DNA of 64,000 bases. It comes from Diorhabda sublineata. Taxonomy: Eukaryota > Arthropoda > Insecta > Coleoptera > Chrysomelidae. The notes under the pieces were generated by a model, which was not told the origin of the DNA, did no database searches, and saw only the letters and a list, made by a program, of their open reading frames with translations. The position numbers and the translations under genes are program-made. Below are positions 35,734-46,984 of this stretch, one piece after another. The stretch spans positions 19,282,001-19,346,000 of the forward strand of contig NC_079482.1 of the NCBI RefSeq assembly GCF_026230105.1. Reading direction: 5' to 3'. Positions within the stretch are counted from its first letter, which is position 1. Every line of letters begins with the position of its first letter.

Positions 35734-36391
35734 AGGTTTGTTCCAACCAATCAAAAAACCGTCCTTGATACGGTGACGATTCTGCGCAATAAAGATTACG
35801 TGTTCCAACCCGGCGGTTCTTTTCGATACTTGGCTGACAGCAAATACTGTTACCAGTGTTGCCACAATTTAAAAGCTGAATGTAAAAATTGAACTAGAAA
35901 ATGTACTAGATTGTACCAACTTCAAACAAATTTAATAAAATTATAGAAAGATGTATAAACATAAGTTTAAATTAATTTTTTTTTCCAAAAATGTTATAGA
36001 CTGTGTTTTATTATTATTATTTTAAGGATGAAAAATTTATATAAAGTTTACCGATAAAATTAGCAATGCAGTACAAAAATCTCACGATCTAAATATAAAT
36101 CAACTTAGCTCTGTTTTCTAATTATTGTTACAATCTAGTACAATTTCTAGTTTATTTTATTAAACGAAAATATAAAATAACTTTATATTTGCGAACGCAG
36201 GAAAAATGTATTAGAAAAAAGGAAAAATGTACTAGCGTATAAAATACACTAAAATGTACTAAAATTGTACAATTGTACTAGCTCTGCCAACAATGACTGT
36301 TACAAGAGCCGGAAATTGCGCAGAAAATATTTATAAACGCTTCCGATAACCGTTCCAAGTACGATCCCGACTAGCAGGTTGGAACAAACCT
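35734..36391. mobile_element. 658-bp non-autonomous TIR element, ATA target duplication
   Basis: Perfect 15-bp inverted ends AGGTTTGTTCCAACC / GGTTGGAACAAACCT, flanked by ATA on both sides (35731-35733 and 36392-36394). Further in, TCTGCGCAAT occurs on both strands near the ends. The interior has many TGTACTA-type repeats and AATTGTACAATT palindromes but no coding frame. A 3-bp duplication suggests a PIF/Harbinger-like mobiliser, but this is inference. Confidence 0.85.
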
Positions 36392-36394
36392 ATA

Positions 36395-37339
36395 ATCTCA
36401 AATAACATACGTCATAAAAGGCAATAAGGGAAATATTATTTAGGAAATGTTTAATAACATCTATGGAATTCCATTCACAACTGTATCCAGAATAAATACA
36501 TTATGGTGGTATCTAAATGACAGACAGCTGTTGTAATGATAATAGAAAATAGATAACGCAAAAGTGACATTTTATAAAATTAAAAAGATTTTTAGCAATA
36601 GATATGACAACTTATTCTTATATTACGGACCAGAGACATGAATATTCAAGGTTAGCTTGAAAAATAAGCTTTGAGATTTGGATAAATCGAAGTCTACTGA
36701 AAACTACGTAGACTGAAGTTGGATAAAATCATCTTTGAGAGTTTGAAATGAATAAAAAACTGCTTACAAAAGAATGTATACGGTATAATTTGAGTACAAC
36801 CTTAGAGATAAAAAATATAAACTCCTCCAATCAATTATTGAGGAGAAGATGGGAAAGAAGATCTATTGTACTAGTAAGAACACTAAAAGAAAGTAAGGCT
36901 CTTTCTTCAATAGAAGGGGCAACTGAAAAAAGTAGAAATAAAGAAATGGAATAAAATCGGAAAATATTACTTAGGAGGTGTGATAAAAATAAAGGGTGAA
37001 TTAATTTTTCTAGCCGTAATTACTCTTGTTTAAACTTGTATATTTCAAACTCTCATGTGCTGTGGCAAGGAAGGACAGGTTTGCTACTATAGCTGCTTTA
37101 GTGACATTGTATCTGTCTTGAAACGTGAATCTGCACTTTGATGACTGTGTACATGTAGTGTGAGCGGTCTAGAAACGGAAATTAATCAATTAAATAAGGG
37201 GACCACCTTCGACGCAAAAACAGTTGAAAATCCAATCCAACAAATGGATCTAGTGGAGAACTTATTATGGAGCAGCGTCGTTTTTGATTCGGAACATTTC
37301 GGCAACTGTCTATCCAATTCTGCATTCCACACACGATGA
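36395..37339. other. intron 1 sequence, nothing recognised
   Basis: A basic 68-codon plus-strand frame at 36748-36954 has no family resemblance. Nothing else was seen. Confidence 0.4.
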
Positions 37340-37452
37340 GACTTCTGGCCGAAAATAAAAAATGCACTAAAAGGATACATTGACGACATTAAAAATGCCA
37401 CGATAAAGAAGATTAAAGCCATTCCAGATAACACATTCCTAAAATGCTTCCA
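37340..37452 (+). pseudogene. mariner (GVQW3-like) transposase C-terminal scrap
   Basis: The plus strand reads FWPKIKNALKGYIDDIKNAT then IKKIKAIPDNTFLKCFQ, the known C-terminal pattern 'LFPKLK..LKG....I.DIK...T..L..IP...F.KCF..W' of this mariner group. It ends where W-K-x-R-W would follow. It lies just downstream of exon 1 of the host gene, on the opposite strand. Confidence 0.75.
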
Positions 37453-37650
37453 GGTAAAAATACAAAGTTAGAATAGATGAATTATTAAGCAAAAGCAATT
37501 CTATTTACATTTCGCACTTTGTTTCTAATATAATTCACTATATTTTTTTATCACGCCTCGGGCATAAATAAACACAATTTTGATTAAATGATAGTGATTA
37601 TGTGATCTGCTTCCTTTCCAATACTCTATCACCAACAATACGTTACTTAC

Positions 37651-37961
37651 CTGGAATATCCATTGTAATTGTTCAACGCAGGCATAGATTCCCTTCTCGG
37701 TCCAAGACCGAAAAAGTCGGGCTCCGTTTTTCTACTTATTACATTTCCTAAGGAATCCCGTCTATTCGTTATATGCCAAACACTTCCGAGGGAATCTCTA
37801 CTACCGTTTTTACCGTGTACTTCACATTTCGCGTTGTGTTTTGAATCGAGTTCGACATGTATTTCCGGAAGCGGTTTCGGCGATGTCGGTTCGAGTTTTG
37901 TTTCGGTAAAAAGAGCGTCGAGACGTTTCATGGCAGTCGCGTGATTAAGAACGGTGCTCAT
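37651..37961 (-). CDS. RRxS-rich host gene, first coding exon
   Basis: The ATG (37959-37961) in an A-rich context opens MSTVLNHATAMKRLDALFTE, then PKPLPEIHVELDSKHNAKCE, RDSLGSVWHITNRRDSLGNV and FFGLGPRRESMPALNNYNGY. The exon ends TCCAG|GTAAGT on the minus strand, a perfect consensus donor, leaving phase 2. The next exon supplies A, making Arg. The sites RDSLG, RRDSLG and RRESM start the run of basic-Ser motifs seen in later exons. No signal peptide or membrane segment. Family unknown; composition suggests a cytoplasmic, multiply phosphorylated scaffold or regulator (inference). Confidence 0.85.
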
Positions 37962-38338
37962 TTTTTTTTAATTCGAAATATATCAACCTGAGAACCTATT
38001 CAATATAGATATGTGAGTGAAAAATTAATTTTAACGCATCGATCAATAAATCACCGGGCTGACAGATGGAGGTAGAGATGAATACCATCTTTTAAAGTTG
38101 TCAAATTTTACATCTATTCTCTCGGATAATGTTTTTCGGACAATTTTTGGAAGTGATTTTATCAAATAATGAAAAAATCAAGAATTCCGTAGCCAAAAAA
38201 TATATCGTTAAGACAAAGGCGTGTCTTGAAAAGTATGATTCTAACTCTTTTCCATTATTGATATGTTTTCAAATGGTTATCTCGTTTCTTTACAATGGAA
38301 CAAAACCAACAGCATCTTCATGATTCAGGAGCGCTGTT
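37962..38338. promoter_or_regulatory. upstream region of the RRxS-rich gene (minus strand)
   Basis: This would contain the 5' UTR and perhaps a 5' non-coding exon or promoter. I see no convincing TATA/Inr pair. The 64-codon plus-strand frame at 38129-38323 has no recognisable family and could be a decayed element fragment. Confidence 0.3.
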
Positions 38339-38560
38339 TAGACCAAAAAAAAGGAATCTTTGATCGCCATGGATGAAATTTGGATTCTCCATCACACTGT
38401 ATTGAAACAGTCATATCATTGGATTGGATATGGAAAACGCTATCCAAAGCAAGAAAAAATTAATTAAATGGTCGGAATAGTTTTGACAATTCGAAATGGC
38501 AAAACAGTTACCAATCATTGGATCCATTGTAGAAGAAAATCGTAAAGAAATAGCTGTATT
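38339..38560 (+). pseudogene. mariner first-Asp region fragment
   Basis: The plus strand reads LIAMDEIWILHHTVLKQSYH then WIGYGKRYPKQEK, matching the 'TMDETWIHHYTPETKQQS..W' block of mariner transposases. A stop follows, then a degraded remainder. No ends found. Confidence 0.5.
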
Positions 38561-40255
38561 TTCAGAATAAAAATTCTGCGTTAGGATTCAATAAAAACGA
38601 TGTTTAAACTCAATCAATGAAACTTCGAATTGCTCAAGCAACAATCATGTTCTTCAGGCATTTCTTTTAGAAATAGCTCCAAAGAAAAGAATCATTTTTA
38701 TATAGAAATCATGGCTGGAATAGAATCCTATTTTGACGCCAATGAAATATAATCATTGAATATAATATAGATTCGTCTATAATAATCTCCAGGGAAACTA
38801 TTGACGTGTAAAAGTAAATTTGTCTAGACACAGCTTTTTTTGGTTTCTAAGCCGGAGACTTTGATCGATGTATTATTATCATTTGATTTTAGTTTGAACA
38901 ATGAACTCAAATTTATATTATAAAGGTGATTCTTTATCCTCTGTCTTTGATCACTTTTTCTTTTCTTCTAGTTATTTTTAGTTTAATCTATGAATGTAAC
39001 ACGCTAATGTTGCATAATTTTTTCTCAATTCACAATATTTCATGATAATCCTTCCACTAGATAATTTTGTGGTCAGTTTGAATCGCACTGTAACTTTTCT
39101 TGAATCTTGATAAAAGATTTGAGATGTCATTTTTTTCCTCTATATATTCGTCCTTGAAATTTTCCTCATAATCTGATGCGATAAAATGAAGGACAAGTAA
39201 CTCGATTACTTCTTAGATAATAGCTTCAAATTCTTGTTCTATACATCACGAAAATTAATTTGGAGTAAATCGAAACTATTAAATCTACATCCTAATGGAT
39301 ATAGATCGTGATAAAGCAATCCTTCCATATTTTTTCACAACGAAAAACGTTTGGATACAAAAAAGTGTGTCCAAACAAAATAGCCGATCATCTTTTGTAG
39401 TAGTTTCTTGAGTGAAGCAAATAGATTCACTTTTGTAATATAATTTTGAGCTTCAAGATATTTCAAAAAAACGTACAAGCAAAGCTGATAAATACGTAAT
39501 CCAAGAGACAACCGTCGTAAAGGGGTGGTCAATAAAAATAAAAAATCAAATAAAAAAATCCTGGTCATACTCCCCCTCCTTACAATCATTACTCCTAGAA
39601 TTCTTTCTTGCCATCCAATTCCACCGTAGAGTCATTTTAAAATATTACACTACCTAAACTGGTGTTGGATCTGAAGACATCTACGGCTACATCTTCTTAC
39701 AATGAAAACACTCTATTTTCATCTCACTACATCCAAGCAACAAATTTACTGACCCACAAAACAGAACCTCCGAAGGTTTCTGACCTGAAAAGGTCTCATT
39801 TGAACCCATTCTTCCTTTATCCATCTAAGAATCAATTCTTCTGAAACTGATTTTCAGGGAATCATTCTTGCTAATGCAAACCAGTTCTAATGGGATAGAA
39901 ATGAAAAATTTTATGTTGAGTTGTTACACAAAATCGGCCATTGTAATAAATATATTGATGGAGGTCTAATGGTTAGAATATGGGATTTTATTAGGCTGGT
40001 TGTCCCCTTTATGACGGTTGGTATCTTAATAAACCTGGAATTTTATGAAAATCAAACACCCGAATTACTTGTTGTCTTTGATAAAAAAAAACTTGAGGCG
40101 GCACCTATTATTACTATTGCTATAAATTTTGAAAAACAATAAATTATATGAACGTAAGGTTGAATATAAGAGCTGTAAATTTATTTGTGCACACATGGAT
40201 ATTAGCTGTTGGTAGTTTTGTGATTAATGTAAACCATTATTTGAGCTGAAATTTC
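38561..40255. other. AT-rich stretch, nothing recognised
   Basis: Several 60-85 codon frames on both strands (for example 39335-39589 and 39921-40142) have AT-driven composition and no motif. No repeat ends found. Confidence 0.4.
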
Positions 40256-40456
40256 TGGAACCGTTGGCGATATTCATACTAAATACGCTGTTTACACTAC
40301 CACTACACCTACACCACAATTACACTGTCTGACGCGCGTTTCGATAACCAAGTTATCGTCTTCAGAGACTGAAGGTAAACGCTTTACCTTTCAGTTTCAG
40401 TTCAGAAGCGCTTCAGACAGTGTAATTGTGAGTGTTGGTGTAGTGGTGGTGTATTC
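40256..40456 (-). repeat. hammerhead-like foldback repeat, copy B (best core)
   Basis: Two units lie head to head. The minus-strand unit (40257-40381) holds the best core: stem I GTCT/AGAC (40366-40369 with 40327-40330), CTGAAGA (40359-40365), hairpin CGATAACTTGGTTATCG, GAAA (40339-40342) and GCGCGTC ending at the GTC (40331-40333). The plus-strand unit (40384-40456) keeps the flanks and the GTGTTGGTGTAGTGG tail, but its core is deleted. Hammerhead ribozymes need CUGANGA, GAAA and a cleavable NUH, and all are here, with one extra C after CTGAAGA. Such ribozymes occur in Penelope-like elements and retrozymes. No reverse transcriptase is next to it. Confidence 0.7.
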
Positions 40457-40544
40457 AGTACATTATTTGAGGTGTTTATTTTGAAAGTTGCCTAATCTTC
40501 AAATCGAGATATTTAAGGGATTGCCTTACAATGAATTTAAAAAT

Positions 40545-40835
40545 ATACATCTAGGATGAGTCATACTTCTCCAACGTATCTTCTTCTTCTTCTGTTCTTC
40601 TTATTAATTTTAAAGATCTCATGATTTGTTAGTTTTGCAGGTTCCTCTGTATCAGTTCCTGGGAGGTGGACTGCCAGCTGCCCATCTCTTAGTTGGTCGT
40701 GCGGGTTCTCTTTTCCCTATGGCTTTCCCTTCAAGTACGACGCGTGGCAGTCTACTCTCTTCCATTTCTCTCACGTGAACGTACCAGTACCTTTTTCTTT
40801 GTCTCCCCATTTAAGTGTATCTAAGGGTGCTAAGT
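40545..40835 (-). pseudogene. LINE 3' end fragment
   Basis: The minus strand from about 40790 reads VHVREMEESRLPRVVLEGKA then GKREPARPTKRWAAGSPPP, the 'GHV.RM...R.P..VL.....GKR..GRP..RW' signature that closes RTE-like LINE proteins. The stop is followed by a short 3' region ending in an AAGAAGAACAGAAGAAGAAG tail. Only the terminal 90 codons are present. Confidence 0.75.
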
Positions 40836-41105
40836 TCCTTTTAGTGAAAATAAACAACCAGATTCATTTTAAAATGTGAATGTAATTAAGTCCATTCAAC
40901 ATCATTTGAGACGCTACAAATTAAAAACAAAACAAAACTGAATTTATTTTATATATCTTTTGAACACTTCTGAAACATAATTTATGTGATTCAAAACATT
41001 TTCTATCTACATAAGGTACAATAGAGTTTTTTATGTCTCTAAGTGAATGGAATATATGAGATCATTATTGAAAGCGGCACCGGTAGCGGTATTAGTACAA
41101 CTTAT
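40836..41105. other. AT-rich sequence, nothing recognised
   Basis: No feature seen before the mariner B copy. Confidence 0.4.
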
Positions 41106-41745
41106 ATGTGGTAAGTTCTTGAGTTCATATAGTAAATAGTGCGAAGTCGTAAAAATATTTATGCACGGGTTGGTGGTAAGTCTCAACAAGCTTTATACAA
41201 AGTTTCAACTTGCTGTTTCGACCCATTTTATTATAGTAGAACTCGAACGATCACTCAATCAAGTTGTTTTGGAAAATGTCTCAAATTGAGTATCGCGCTG
41301 TTAGAAAATTAGTGACTAAACATGGATTAACACCAACAAAAATAATAAACAAAATGGAGACTATTTACGGTGACTTGTGTCCATCATTCTCAACAATAAA
41401 AAAATTGTCAAAATTGTTTCAGTGGGGACGAGAATCATTAGAAGATGACCCACGTGCGGGATGTCCTGTGACGGTGACTACTCCAGAAAACATTAAATTG
41501 AGTTTAGAAAGTGACCGACGACGCTTAAAAATGAAAGAAATTGTAGCACAGATCGGCAATTTCTGAAACAAGTGTTCTAAGGATCTTACATGAGCCTTTA
41601 AATATAACAAAAATTAACGGAGAATGAATGAATGAATGAATGTTATGACCTATTTTTTGACCTTTGTCGTGAGGATCAAGAAAGTTTAATCCGATTGGGT
41701 GATGAAACTGTACTAAGACATGATATCTTCGCTCAACATTCCCCA
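41106..41745 (+). mobile_element. mariner family B, copy 2, N-terminal half
   Basis: The 5' flank matches copy 1 (TTCATATAGTAAATAG, TTTATGCAC). The ATG at 41276-41278 opens MSQIEYRAVRKLVTKHGLTP, then IYGDLCPSFSTIKKL, SLEDDPRAGCPVTVTTPE and MKEIVAQIG. A frameshift follows, then FDLCREDQESLIRLGDETV near 41660 (first Asp block). A direct run of GAATGAATGAATG sits at about 41623. Sequence similarity stops before the catalytic core is complete, where family C copy 2 begins. Confidence 0.87.
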
Positions 41746-41865
41746 CTGTTTGTATCGAATGAACTCGTGTAACCTTGACAAAGTGCCGGAATAACGATCT
41801 ACGTTGATGGCAACGATCCAGATAATCGATCGGGATAACACCACAGACTTTGGTTGCCATATCTA

Positions 41866-42443
41866 GGCAATTACTTTAAATTGTGTTTTCCAATACATAG
41901 TTACTTTTTGTTTGTGAGGAGAAAATTATGTAATCAAGTTTTATCTCTGGGTATCTGAAAGATAATGCTGAAACATGCACACGAGGATTGCTACTAAGTT
42001 TATAATTCGACATGAATTTATTTTTTTCCAAAATAATATCCATTGAGATCAGCACACTTTTGCATGCTTTTGAAGCATTTTTTTCATTCCGATTAAGGTA
42101 CTTCCAAAACATGTGATTTGAATGCATCAATCGCTTCTTGAGGTGTAGAAAAACGTTGACCTTGAAATTTATTTTTGATTTTTGAGAATTTGAATAAATC
42201 GTTGGGTGCCAAACAAGGACTGTACGAGCGGCGGATGACCTATCAGGTCGATGTTTTGACTATTCAAAAACGTTTTTGTTATGTGACAGCTCGGATTGTC
42301 GTTGTGAAGAATGTTGACAACACACAACAGCCGATTTTGGACGACGTTTACCATTAAAAATGTCAAATATTATGATGTCTATGTCAGATTTGAGATATTC
42401 ACATCAGTGTTGCCATATCTCAAAACTTGAGTAGCAGCCCTCG
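41866..42443 (-). mobile_element. mariner family C, copy 2, internally deleted
   Basis: The right end is CGAGGGCTGCTACTCAAGTT (reversed), followed by TA at 42444-42445. It is near-identical to the left end of copy 1 at 34.1 kb and retains the inner GATATGGCAACACTGATGTG. Minus-strand peptides cover only the last third of the transposase: HDNPSCHITKTFLNSQNIDL, IGHPPLVQSLFGTQRF, FKSHVLEVPQ-like, and LNGYYFGKK near 42020. The other end near 41870 is degraded. The deletion removed the HTH and first-Asp regions. Confidence 0.82.
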
Positions 42444-42445
42444 TA

Positions 42446-44034
42446 TTATTCGTGCTTATCGGACAATTCACGTGGAAGGGCAAATGTAGTCCTTCATAAT
42501 ACGCATCAAGTTTTCAATGTACAACTTAATATTTACAAATATATTCATACATACATAGATAATGTGAATAAATTCCTTATAGAGAAAATGATAGATTAGT
42601 ATCAAGTATAAATATTAATATACTGAATATGTATGACCTTTTCCGCGATATTGAAAACCAAAATGACATTGAATCCGTGGTAACAAGTTTATGATTCATA
42701 AAGTGGGGTCAGTGGGTGGTTTTATATATCTTGTCATCATTTATTTGATTTATTATCTTAATAAATCATATTATCATAAAGCAATAGTCTTGAGATTATA
42801 AGTGATTATTCGTTTTCTCCTGGTTATTGTTACATGATGCAGTCGTTATGTAACAATTTGCATAGAAATTAGAAAAAAATAAATTTTACTAAAATGTTAA
42901 CGGGGTTAATTAGCCATTTAATCCTACAAGTTTTTGTGTAGGATATATTGACCAAATTTAAAATACGTTGAAAGTTTGAAGTTTTGAAATTTTGTTATTT
43001 AATAACTTTTTTTAAAGGTTAATCACCTGTTTGATATCAAATTTGTGTAAAAGTAATATAGTCCAAGTGCAGGCTATAAACACGTGGCCTCTCAAATAGG
43101 AGAGAGAAATATCTTTTTAAATTATACTACTAACTGTACATACCAAGGAAATAATTGTTCATAAAATTGCTATTTTCCGAGAAACTGCTTAAAACGGATA
43201 TTAAAAATTAGTTTTAAGCGAATAAAAATCATTTTGAACCAATGTCTCGTTATATCTAATTCCACACTGTTTTTTTAACTGTTTTTTCATATATTCTACT
43301 ATCAAATTTAATAAAATAAAAATATCTCAAAATCCATAAAAAAATAGTCCAGGAAAAGACGGAAACTACTCGATTTTCATTCAAAAACGACTACCAATCC
43401 TCATGGGGTGCTGTCTTATGATTCATAGACACACCTTTGAGTATTGGAGGCACTTTAGAATTAATTTCATCTCTAAAGCAAGAAAAAGACCGATGAATGT
43501 TTAGAAATCTGGTCCACCCGATAATTTATTTCTGTTTTGTATAGTTTATTCACTTAAGATAAAAATTTTATACACTAATTATATAATTGTTAAAATCACG
43601 CAATATTACAAAGAAATAATGAGGCATGAAGAAAGAGAAGCCCAACCTAACCTAAAATTTTTTTAAAATAATTTGGGGAAATCGTTCAAATCATGATAAT
43701 CAATTATTTTTTTGTTTCTATGTGTTCGTTTTGAAAAACTTGAAATTTTGGTTTTCATACTTGGGCTATCTTAAATGCTCCGAAAAAATAAACAAAATTG
43801 GGTGGACAGGGTGGACCTCACTTCCGAATAATAATTTCATTAGTCCAACGTCCTACTTTTTGAAAATAATGGAAGACATTCTATTCCTACATTAAAATAT
43901 GGCTGTTCAAAAAGTTCCCTACACATAGAAATCAATATGTATACCAAAATGATAAGACAATTGTACCTGGCCCCACATAGTCTACCCAGAAAATGGCAAA
44001 AAGGTGCTTTCTCCAACACGCCAAGACCAAATGC
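42446..44034. other. AT-rich stretch, mostly unrecognised
   Basis: No element ends found. The last 150 bp may already belong to the LINE fragment that follows (SMYTKMIRQLYLAPHS-like peptides in several frames), but this part is too decayed to claim. Confidence 0.35.
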
Positions 44035-44440
44035 AATCTGTTCTAACAATCACTTAGAGATGGTGTGTCAATGAAGGTTTGAGCATAAACCTCAAAAAGA
44101 CACCGTAATCCTATCCAAAGAATGAACAGGGATAAATTGCCATTTAAGTTAGATATTAAATATCTCGATGGCACCTTCGATCAGAGACTAACATAAAGAC
44201 AAACCTGCGAAAGCAGTAAGCATTAAGGCACACATAACTTTATACTAAAATCCAATATGATAAACTGGATGTACAAATTCATTGTAGTTCTATCACAAGC
44301 TATACAGTTTTCAATAGCAAACTCTAAAATTGACGAGACAACCCTAGCAAAGGGCGAATTACCTTGCAGTGCGTCACGACCGCGTTCTACGGCAGCACTA
44401 CATGTGATTTTAGGCTTGCTCCCTTTGTGGACCTCATAGA
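44035..44440 (+). pseudogene. R1/Jockey-type LINE reverse-transcriptase C-terminal fragment
   Basis: The plus strand across frames: RWCVNEGLSINLKKTP at 44055-44103, the block after the YADD site. Then KYLDGTFDQRLT near 44158, where 'VKYLG...D..L.W' is expected. Then MINWMYKFIVVLSQAIQFSI (44257-44316) and RSTAALHVILGLLPL, corresponding to 'MRTTPTAALEVLLNLPPL' before the RNase H domain. Stops and shifts throughout. Possibly the same lineage as the RNase H end at 32.6-33.0 kb. Confidence 0.8.
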
Positions 44441-44842
44441 TAGTGAAACACTGAAGTGAGCCATAAATGCATACAAGGACCGACGAAAGAAATGAAGGTC
44501 CTATATTTTCCAAAGTATGCTTTATTTACAGCAATGAGTAAATACAGAGATTGCGTTCCATGATTGTCATTGGCTCGGAAAATGAAACTGAACAAGCATA
44601 AGGAAGAATCAAGTTCGCTATTGCGCACAACCCAACCATCAAAATACAAAGGAAACATCAAAGTCTCGAGGAAATTTACGAAAGGCTTATATCTGTATAT
44701 GATTATTAAGTAGTTACTTTGGAAACTGTTTACAAGTGGTTTGAAAAAAATAAATAAAAGTGGAAATTAATCAGTTACCAATGAAAAACGGTCAGGTTGT
44801 CTTTACATTCCAAAAACACATGAAAAACATGAATCGTAGAAG

Positions 44843-45905
44843 ATACATTTATCACAGTGAGCCTGCAACGTCTCTAGACATTTCAAAAAAAATGTTTCTG
44901 ATTGCGTTGCAACTTTTATTACCTCCTCGTTGGAAGAAAATTTACGAGTTTTTAAAAAAAATTTTTAGTTGAGGAAAAAGAAGATAGTCGGACGGAGCCA
45001 AATCTGGTGAATAAGGGGGGTGTTTTAGTAATTCAAACCCTAAAACACGATTGTTTTGCATGACAACAGGAGTTGATGTGCAGGGGAGTTGTCCTGCAAA
45101 AACAAAACACCTTTGGATAGCTTTTCGCGTATTTTCTCTTTAATTTTTTCCCGTAGAGTGGTCAGTAATGTCGAATATTAATTCCCAGCTATTGTTCTAC
45201 CCTTATCCAAAAAATCAATCATGATTAATTCATGGCAATCCCAAAAAACTAAAGCAAGAATTTTTCCAACAGATTTTTGGACATGAAACTTCTTAGGTCT
45301 TGGAGAACCAGAGTGTCGCCATTCCATCGATTGTTACTTTGTTTCTTGATCGTAGAAATGTACCCAAGTCTCATCCATACTAACGAATCGGTTTAATAAG
45401 TCTACATCGTTTTCAAATTGAGCACAGATCGAATCCTTGCACGCTTTTGGTCAACAGTCAAACATTTGGGGATCCATTTTGAAGTAATTTTTCACATTTC
45501 CAAATTGACTATATTTGACTATATGTACAGTGCTTCAGATATCCGTTTTAGCCAAATTTCGACGGTCTGATAAAATCATGTCATGAGCTGCATCGATATT
45601 TTTGGGGACTGACACAGAAACTGGCCTTCCCGATCGGTCATCATCTTCAATGGAAAATTTAACTCTTTTGAAGCTTTCACTCCAATTTTTCACGGTCGCA
45701 TACGAAGGACACTGATCACCAAGGTCATCCACATTTTCGGTGGACATCTTTTTCCTTTCAATTTATTGCGTAACTCTGGTTTACTTTTTTGACGTCAAAC
45801 TCTACATTGACACTTCTAGTAAGTTATTGTTCGTTGCTATGGTAACGCAATATTTTGTTTATGCATGGAACTGGTCTAGGTTAACTAGATATCAATACAT
45901 CCTTG
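44843..45905 (-). mobile_element. mariner family A, copy 4, left end missing
   Basis: The right end reads CAAGGATGTATTGATATCTA (reversed) and is followed by TA at 45906-45907. The left terminus, about 100 bp in other copies, is absent: similarity starts at ATACATTTATCACAG. The minus-strand transposase begins MSTENVDDLGDQCPSYATVK at 45747, lacking about 35 codons of the first HTH by internal deletion. It keeps the DDRSGRPVSVSVPKNIDA block, then decayed central and C-terminal parts in other frames down to 44850. Confidence 0.9.
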
Positions 45906-45907
45906 TA

Positions 45908-46984
45908 TATAGTGATATCCATTTTTATATGGGATACTTAGATTATGACAACGCGCCTTGCAACGGATTGCTTTTTATTAAAAAATCTTCTTGTCACTCC
46001 CAGTTAACATAATTCGCCAAATTTAACACCAAGGCTCTTTACGAAAGTAGAAAAAATATGCTATATGAAAAGAAAACCTTTTAGAAATGTATCCATTAAT
46101 GTATTTAATGGAAAGTACATTTCTATTTAATGATATTACTTTCAAAGAGATTGATTCAAAATCTATGTTACGTTTATTTATTGTTTCTAATATTTTTTTA
46201 TCACATCTCGTATATTGTAAGCGTGACTAAAGTCTCACCTAGAGTTAGTTTATATTATCCTAACAATCTTTACCAATATAAATATACGTAAGTGACAAAA
46301 TTAGATTGTCATAAAGATATAACGGCTATATTTAACAGTTTTCAACATATTGACACCAAAAAATTAAACATATAATTACATAGAATTTCCGATCAGCTGC
46401 GTTGGTTGTGCAAATATTTATTAATAATATTACTAATTTGCTGAATTGCTGTACATCTTGCTATATTAGGAAATTGGTTATTCATCAGATGATGTAATTC
46501 AGTAAAATAAATTAATTTCGTTTTTAGGTATTTTCGAAATAGTTAATATTAATTTAATCGATACGTTATATGGTGAATCATAAAAAAATTCAATATTTAC
46601 TAAAACGGTGTAAGAAATGAAAAGTATTGTCCATAAAGTGAAAGAAGAGTTGTTGAAAGTTTGTCTTTGTTGATATCCGGTGAGAAAGAAACACGTAAAC
46701 TGATATGATCCCTTCTCCGAAAACAAAGCTGTCCCTTGGTTGGCAGGTAGGTGCCGCAAGGGCCCATAGCAAATTCTTTCAAAAAGCCCATGACTTTCTA
46801 TGGATTCCTACGCATGATGTTTAAACAGATACAAATATTCTATATTCATCCAAGCAAGAAAATTCAGACGTTATTGACTCATAATAATCCTCAAGATATT
46901 TTTTTGTCAAAAAAAAATGTTCGTCACTACAGTTAGTGACCATGAGAGATAAATGAACGCTTAAAACAATTGGGGAAGCGTAAT
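45908..46984. other. AT-rich stretch, nothing recognised
   Basis: Overlapping short frames around 46500-46790 come from one GC-richer patch and show no family resemblance. Confidence 0.35.

Noticed and set aside
37182..37434. Minus-strand hydrophobic frames (LIFFIVAFLMSSMYPF) resembling a receptor membrane segment
   Set aside because: They are the antisense of the plus-strand mariner C-terminus (IKNALKGYIDDIKN ... FLKCFQ), which explains the sequence better.
37440..37460. Plus-strand splice donor CTTCCAG|GTAAAAA suggesting an exon
   Set aside because: The preceding peptide is a mariner C-terminal fragment, so the donor-like string is coincidental.
46499..46791. Three overlapping minus-strand frames
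   Set aside because: Different frames of the same sequence with none standing out; no conserved motif.
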